Assembly: GCF_024868665.1 (NCBI RefSeq) | Contig: NC_079895.1 | Location: forward strand, 9,938,569-10,002,568 | Origin: Triplophysa rosa | Lineage: Eukaryota; Chordata; Actinopteri; Cypriniformes; Nemacheilidae | Direction: 5' to 3' | Length of the DNA: 64,000 bases | In this document: positions 59,521 through 64,000 of the stretch, one piece after another | How the letters are laid out: each line of letters starts with the position of its first letter | Position numbering within the stretch: the stretch's first letter is position 1 | Program-made: the position numbers and the translations under genes | Notes under the pieces: generated by a model | The model's input: only the letters and a program-made list of their open reading frames with translations | The model's database searches: none | What the model was told of the DNA's origin: nothing

Positions 59521-61589
59521 TGCTTACAGAGATGATCAACATCTAAAGCCAACAGGATGCAGTATGGAGTTTTTTTTAGGGAGGGCAGGGAGGCTGTTTA
59601 ATTAAATAAAAATGTTTTGGTGGTCCTAATGTAGACCACATAAGTGGGCGGGTTGAAGTGACTGATTGACACAGAGACTTCCGGAGGGTTCAGTCATCAG
59701 CCACACCCATTTTTAGACAAGAGGCTCCATTAGCAACAGATGGAGAGAGTGTGTGAGAGCTTAAATGTACGTGTGACCATCCATTGCTCTGCCAAATCTG
59801 GATCGAGATGAGTGTACTGTTTCAGAGACAACATCACTGAACAAGGCAGGAATTATATAAAGCATTTTGCAAAATGGTTCTGCTTCACAAACTCTCTTTT
59901 TTACTCAACCACAAATGCTAAATGACAATTTGTCCCTTTTTCATTGACTTCAAATAAAACTGCAACAAGTAATTGTGGTGTATGCAAACATTCAGAAAAT
60001 TAAAAAATGCTGTTTGCATAAATATTATATCATATCTTATGACAGCTTTGAGTGCTTTGCTTTAGGTGTATAGTTTCTCAAAATGTTCATGAGTGATTTT
60101 GAGTCATGCATCCAGGTTGTTCAGGTCAAGGAGATGATGTCAAGTCTACAAAATACAGGCACACTTCAAGATGCTACCAACACGTACAGTATTTGTGAAT
60201 TTGCACTTCATACAAAAGGTGACCTTTTTGCAGTCATCATAAAATAGCCCGATTTGACTTGAAATTACCCCTGTTGCTTTCAATTTCAGCTGAAAGTATC
60301 AACCAACAATAATTTCATGATTGCAAATGGGAATTTGAATACTTTAAAGTAATTAAATTTGCAACTTTTTTCCATGTAGGTCTCTTTATTTTTACAGTTT
60401 TGATTGGATGAACTTTCACTTAAATCAACAGTTCCCACTGGAACAGGTAAACACATTTTTTAAATCTTTTATGCATCTGTTTTCCCTGTATTTAGTTAGT
60501 GTAACGATTATCCTTTAAATTCACACTGCAACTTTGTGGTTTACAAAGGTTTACATTAAAATATTCAGATTATAGTGGCGCCAAAAAAATATTCCACTTA
60601 TAGTTTACAAAATTTTGGGAAACTGTTGTCTTTTGTCTTCAACCTTTATGTTTTTGTATTCTGTATGAGCAAAGTTTATTTAACAGGAAGAATAGACAAT
60701 ATTTTGTAATGAAATTTATGATGTTTTCATTGATTTTCATTGCATCACATTGAGTTTTGTGTGTGTTTTAATCTACCGTTTACATATGCAGTACTAAATG
60801 TTATAGCCGTCTTTATCTGTTTGACAGCGTCTATCTTCATGTACAGACTAGTTCATGTGTGGCCATTAAACTTCATGGCTCCATTAAGACTGTAAGTAAG
60901 CCAGTCAGCTGCCCATTACTTTCCCTTATAATATATTTGAATTGTATATAAAAAATATGTTTAAACTTTACAGGGCCAAATAATTTGACTGGACAAGCAA
61001 CTTTTAGTTTTGAGAGAGAGAGATTTCACACACAAATGAAAAATATACTGTATATTTAACTGTGTGGTATAATCCATAATGTCTTTAGAATCCTCTTTAA
61101 AATGTTTTGTTGTGCATATTTTCTGAAAAGTCAACACCACAAAGATCAGTAACTGTACTTCTATAGATCTATGGTACAAAAAACAGAACCTTGATCTTCT
61201 GTGCACAAGTACATACTGTAGATGTGCGTATTCATGCGAGTAAACACTAAAGAATTCTCAAATGGGTCTTTGCAAGATCACACAAAACTGTGGCAGCCAA
61301 ACCAGCGCTGGTATTCCTTTGGTAACAGGCTGGCTCGTCTGTGGCTGAACTGATTGCAAGCAGCCAGTGCCAAATCTAACACTCTCGAGTCTGGGAGAGG
61401 ACACCTCCCCGCCAGCAGCTGCCAACCAGTTTAGCTCTATAGCTTCCTCCGTTTGCCTGCTTTCACTAACCTGTCCTGACAAGTAACCAGATTAGCGTAG
61501 TATTCCATCAGTAAAGGGGAGCAGGAAGAACAGATGGATCTTCCTGTATCTCTCCCCCCTCTGCTCCAAGCTCACCACCACAGTGCTTA

Positions 61590-61860
61590 GCTCGCACAAT
61601 GGCTGGGACCTGGCCCCGCCGCAATCAACGTGCTATGAGTTAATTGTTGCTAACAGCTTTGCATAATGCTGTTTGGGGAATACCGATCTCCATCTTCATA
61701 TTCCCCTACCCTCCTCTCTTCTCCCCACAAAACCACAAGCGCCCCGCAAACCAGGCAAATTGGCAAACGCATTTAGCCAAACGCCCACTTCCTTAAAAGA
61801 GATCGGAGACCGAAATGATTAGGAAAAGCTTGACAGTTTCGGAGCATTAAATTAAAGCTG
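61590..61860. promoter_or_regulatory. Candidate conserved non-coding block
   Basis: Contains GAGTTAATTGTTGC, CTTTGCATAATGC and GCATTAAATTAAAGC, with no repeat or coding signature. Inference only. Confidence 0.22.
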
Positions 61861-62489
61861 TTTGCGTGCGCGTGTGTACATGCAAGTCCTCATTACAGCA
61901 GTGTAACATACACACATGACACATAAGACACGGCAATGCTGAGGAAATAATTGAATGAATAATGTCAGGGGTGGAAAGAGATAAGAAAAGAGAGCAGACG
62001 GAAAACAAACTGCAATTTATAACACTTGTCATCTGCCGGGAAAAACTGAGCTTGTCTTTTTACAGTTTCTCTGGTATGTATCACTAAGTTTGCTCAAGTG
62101 AGCAGATGGGCGCGCTAATTAGCTCAGTTCATGCCGCAAGTTTGTTTATAAAGAGAGAATGGGAAGCAGACATTTTGACACATTTTATTAACATATCATA
62201 CCTTAAAGCTCTGCCTCCTGATACCCAGAAGGCTTTTTAGTGTTTCCGCTTTATGCATACACACACAGCAACACCAAACATACACACGTGCGTGAAATAC
62301 GTGTATGCGAATATGAATACGGGTGCCTATAACATTTAGGCCCAAAGCATTCTCTACATGGTCGCGGACGCTACCAGCTATGCACGATCAGCTGCATTCT
62401 GAAATGTGTTAGATTGTGAACTAACTTTTATAGGTGTTTTCTCTTTGAGGTCACTGTTGTGGCAGAGCAACAATTTGAAATCTTACTCA

Positions 62490-62645
62490 TTAAAGGAGCA
62501 ATGTGGAGATTTTAGCGGCATCTAGTGGTGAGGTTGCAAATTGCAGCCAACAGGTCACTCCACCCCTCCCTTTCGAGGCACTACGCAGCTGACACAGGAC
62601 AAACATGTCGTCTCGTTTTCGGTTATTTGCCGAAGGAGATAACGT
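62490..62645 (-). repeat. TTAA repeat family A, truncated copy
   Basis: Starts at TTAA (62490-62493), then GCGGCATCTAGTGGTGAGG and TTTGCCGAAGGAGATAACG, matching the left half of 50384-50797. Similarity stops at about 62645, so the other end is missing. The frame from 62605 begins inside this repeat. Confidence 0.7.
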
Positions 62646-64000
62646 ATTTATAAGGTCAATGAGCCCTTTTCTAAGAATAAGGCACATTCTCAATGCCTTA
62701 TCAAATTTATTAAAAAGGAACATGACAGAAGTGGTAAAATTGATAATAATAACATTAACAATACCTATAATGTTTAAAGATCTTTTGTTTATTTTTCTTT
62801 TTGTCATTGCACGAATGCCAAAGGAGGCTAAAAGTATGACGTCTCCTCTCCAACTGACCAATCAGGATGAAGAGTTGATGATGCAACATCATTTGCTTCC
62901 ATCCGAAAAATGCACAAGGGGACAAAATAAAATTTGCTTCGTCCTGCATAAGTATCCAATCATTATCAGAGGTGACCTTTCAAGCCATTTAGCGCTTAGC
63001 ATCACTTTATAGTGTCATCAAGCCTGCCTGTGGAGAGATACATCGCTGTAGCTTAACGCAAAAGTGAAAAGAGAATTTAAAACGTATCCATAAAATAGAT
63101 GAAATCCAATATTTTTTAAGAATCTTAAGACTAAATAACATAACATTCGATTGATTTATTTGCATTGGTCATATTCTGTAGATGGAACGGCATTGTGTGT
63201 GTTCTGTTCATATGTTATGTTGACATGTTAGGCTTGTAAAATTATAATATTTCATTTAATTATTAAGACTAAAGGTAAAAAAAAGACAAGATTACTCTTA
63301 CTGTCAGAAGAGTAGAGATGGCTTCGTAGAGTGTATCTCTGCCAGGCTGGGGATTCCTGCACGCTGTCATATCTATGTCACCCAGAATCCCCACTGCGTC
63401 TCACTCGCACACCCTCGCTCTGACCAGCCTGCTCTGACTGAACAGACAACATGGTTTAGTCTCATTTTTAGAGGTTTGAATGTTAATTAAAGTTATAGAA
63501 ACCATTGGAGAACGCTCATACTACACTGCATTGTCATACCGGAGACAATGAAACTTTGAAAACTGTGAATGAATTTCCTTACTATCATAATTTTGCATGA
63601 ATCTTGTGTTCAACGTAAGAGGGATTGTTTGAGATCTAGCACACAAACAAATAGTCAGGACACCTTTACGTGCGTCTGTATTTGCTGGACATGTAGAGCG
63701 TGACCCTCTGGTGCTGACCAATCAGAGAGCAGCATCATGTTAACTGTGCTGAGAGAGGTGAAGCCATGTCGTATATCAGCCTGTTTCATCATCTTCTGTT
63801 TAGAATCATGCTCCCGTTACTTTGTTTAAGAAGGATGTGGAAACATTGAGATTACTTGATTTAAACATTGAAACATTTGAGAATATGTGAATGTATTTTA
63901 CAGTTGTTCAGAAAAAAAGAGTTTAATTTACTATGAAAATATACAGAACAGAACAGACACAATACTCAAACTTTGCTGTAATTGTTTATCTGTATTATAA
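62646..64000. other. Gene-free stretch to window end
   Basis: No gene recognised. The plus frame 62605-63012 has hydrophobic runs but starts in a repeat, has no family match and is open on the opposite strand too. Confidence 0.45.

Larger units (their letters stand above)
56566..62489. other. Gene-free stretch
   Basis: No gene recognised; frames at 56955-57308 minus, 57671-57961 and 57912-58211 have no domains. The segments 56580-56640 and 56800-56900 share AGTTAAGTTTGGGCCACA, so a short local duplication is present. Several low-repeat blocks are listed separately. Confidence 0.45.

Noticed and set aside
62605..63012. Plus-strand frame of 135 codons with hydrophobic stretch
   Set aside because: Begins within a family A repeat and overlaps a 123-codon frame on the other strand; likely chance.

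Overview
The window reads as teleost nuclear DNA, most likely from a cyprinid. It is AT-rich, densely packed with short non-autonomous DNA transposons, tRNA-derived SINE fragments and one DIRS-type retrotransposon, and I recognise no host protein-coding exon. Nothing looks prokaryotic: there is no operon, dense coding or CRISPR array. Species cannot be named from the sequence alone; the cyprinid guess rests on recalled repeat families.

The main coding content is a DIRS-type (tyrosine-recombinase) retrotransposon at 27773-32406. Its structure can be read directly. It has 161-bp inverted terminal repeats (27797-27957 and 32196-32356). An internal complementary region (32030-32131) joins inverted copies of the left and right outer ends through a shared AAC, and both element ends carry GTT. 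The order is a Gag-like start, reverse transcriptase, RNase H, a conserved ORF2 tail, then a tyrosine recombinase. The copy is dead: frames shift in ORF1, between RT and RNase H (an 11-bp partial duplication) and in the recombinase. There are two in-frame stops in ORF2, and the catalytic C-terminus of the recombinase is missing. It sits between two oppositely oriented ends of a TTAA-flanked repeat family (27459 and 33929), suggesting insertion into an older TTAA transposon.

The rest is a layered repeat landscape. hAT-type elements with 8-bp target duplications lie at 11484-11958, 44974-46609, 51131-51806 and 51933-52423. TTAA-flanked elements lie at 20847-21976, 39650-40070, 46000-46519 and 50384-50797. 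Palindromic MITEs are at 11028-11270, 22798-23208, 44466-44866, 44883-46856 (split) and 56149-56565, and a nearly complete 1.36-kb palindrome at 48541-49896. Several are nested, so relative insertion order can be read. The TTAA element at 20847-21976 is the most unusual: it keeps a THAP-like coding remnant on the plus strand and a 40-codon exon with a consensus splice donor on the minus strand.

Between the repeats are long gene-free stretches. Some are less repetitive, with TAAT cores, octamer sites and balanced base composition (about 9720-10300, 19530-19770, 53030-53560, 58260-58460, 59300-59520 and 61590-61860). They look like candidate conserved non-coding or enhancer DNA, as expected in a gene desert beside a developmental regulator, but that is inference and needs alignment to other fish.
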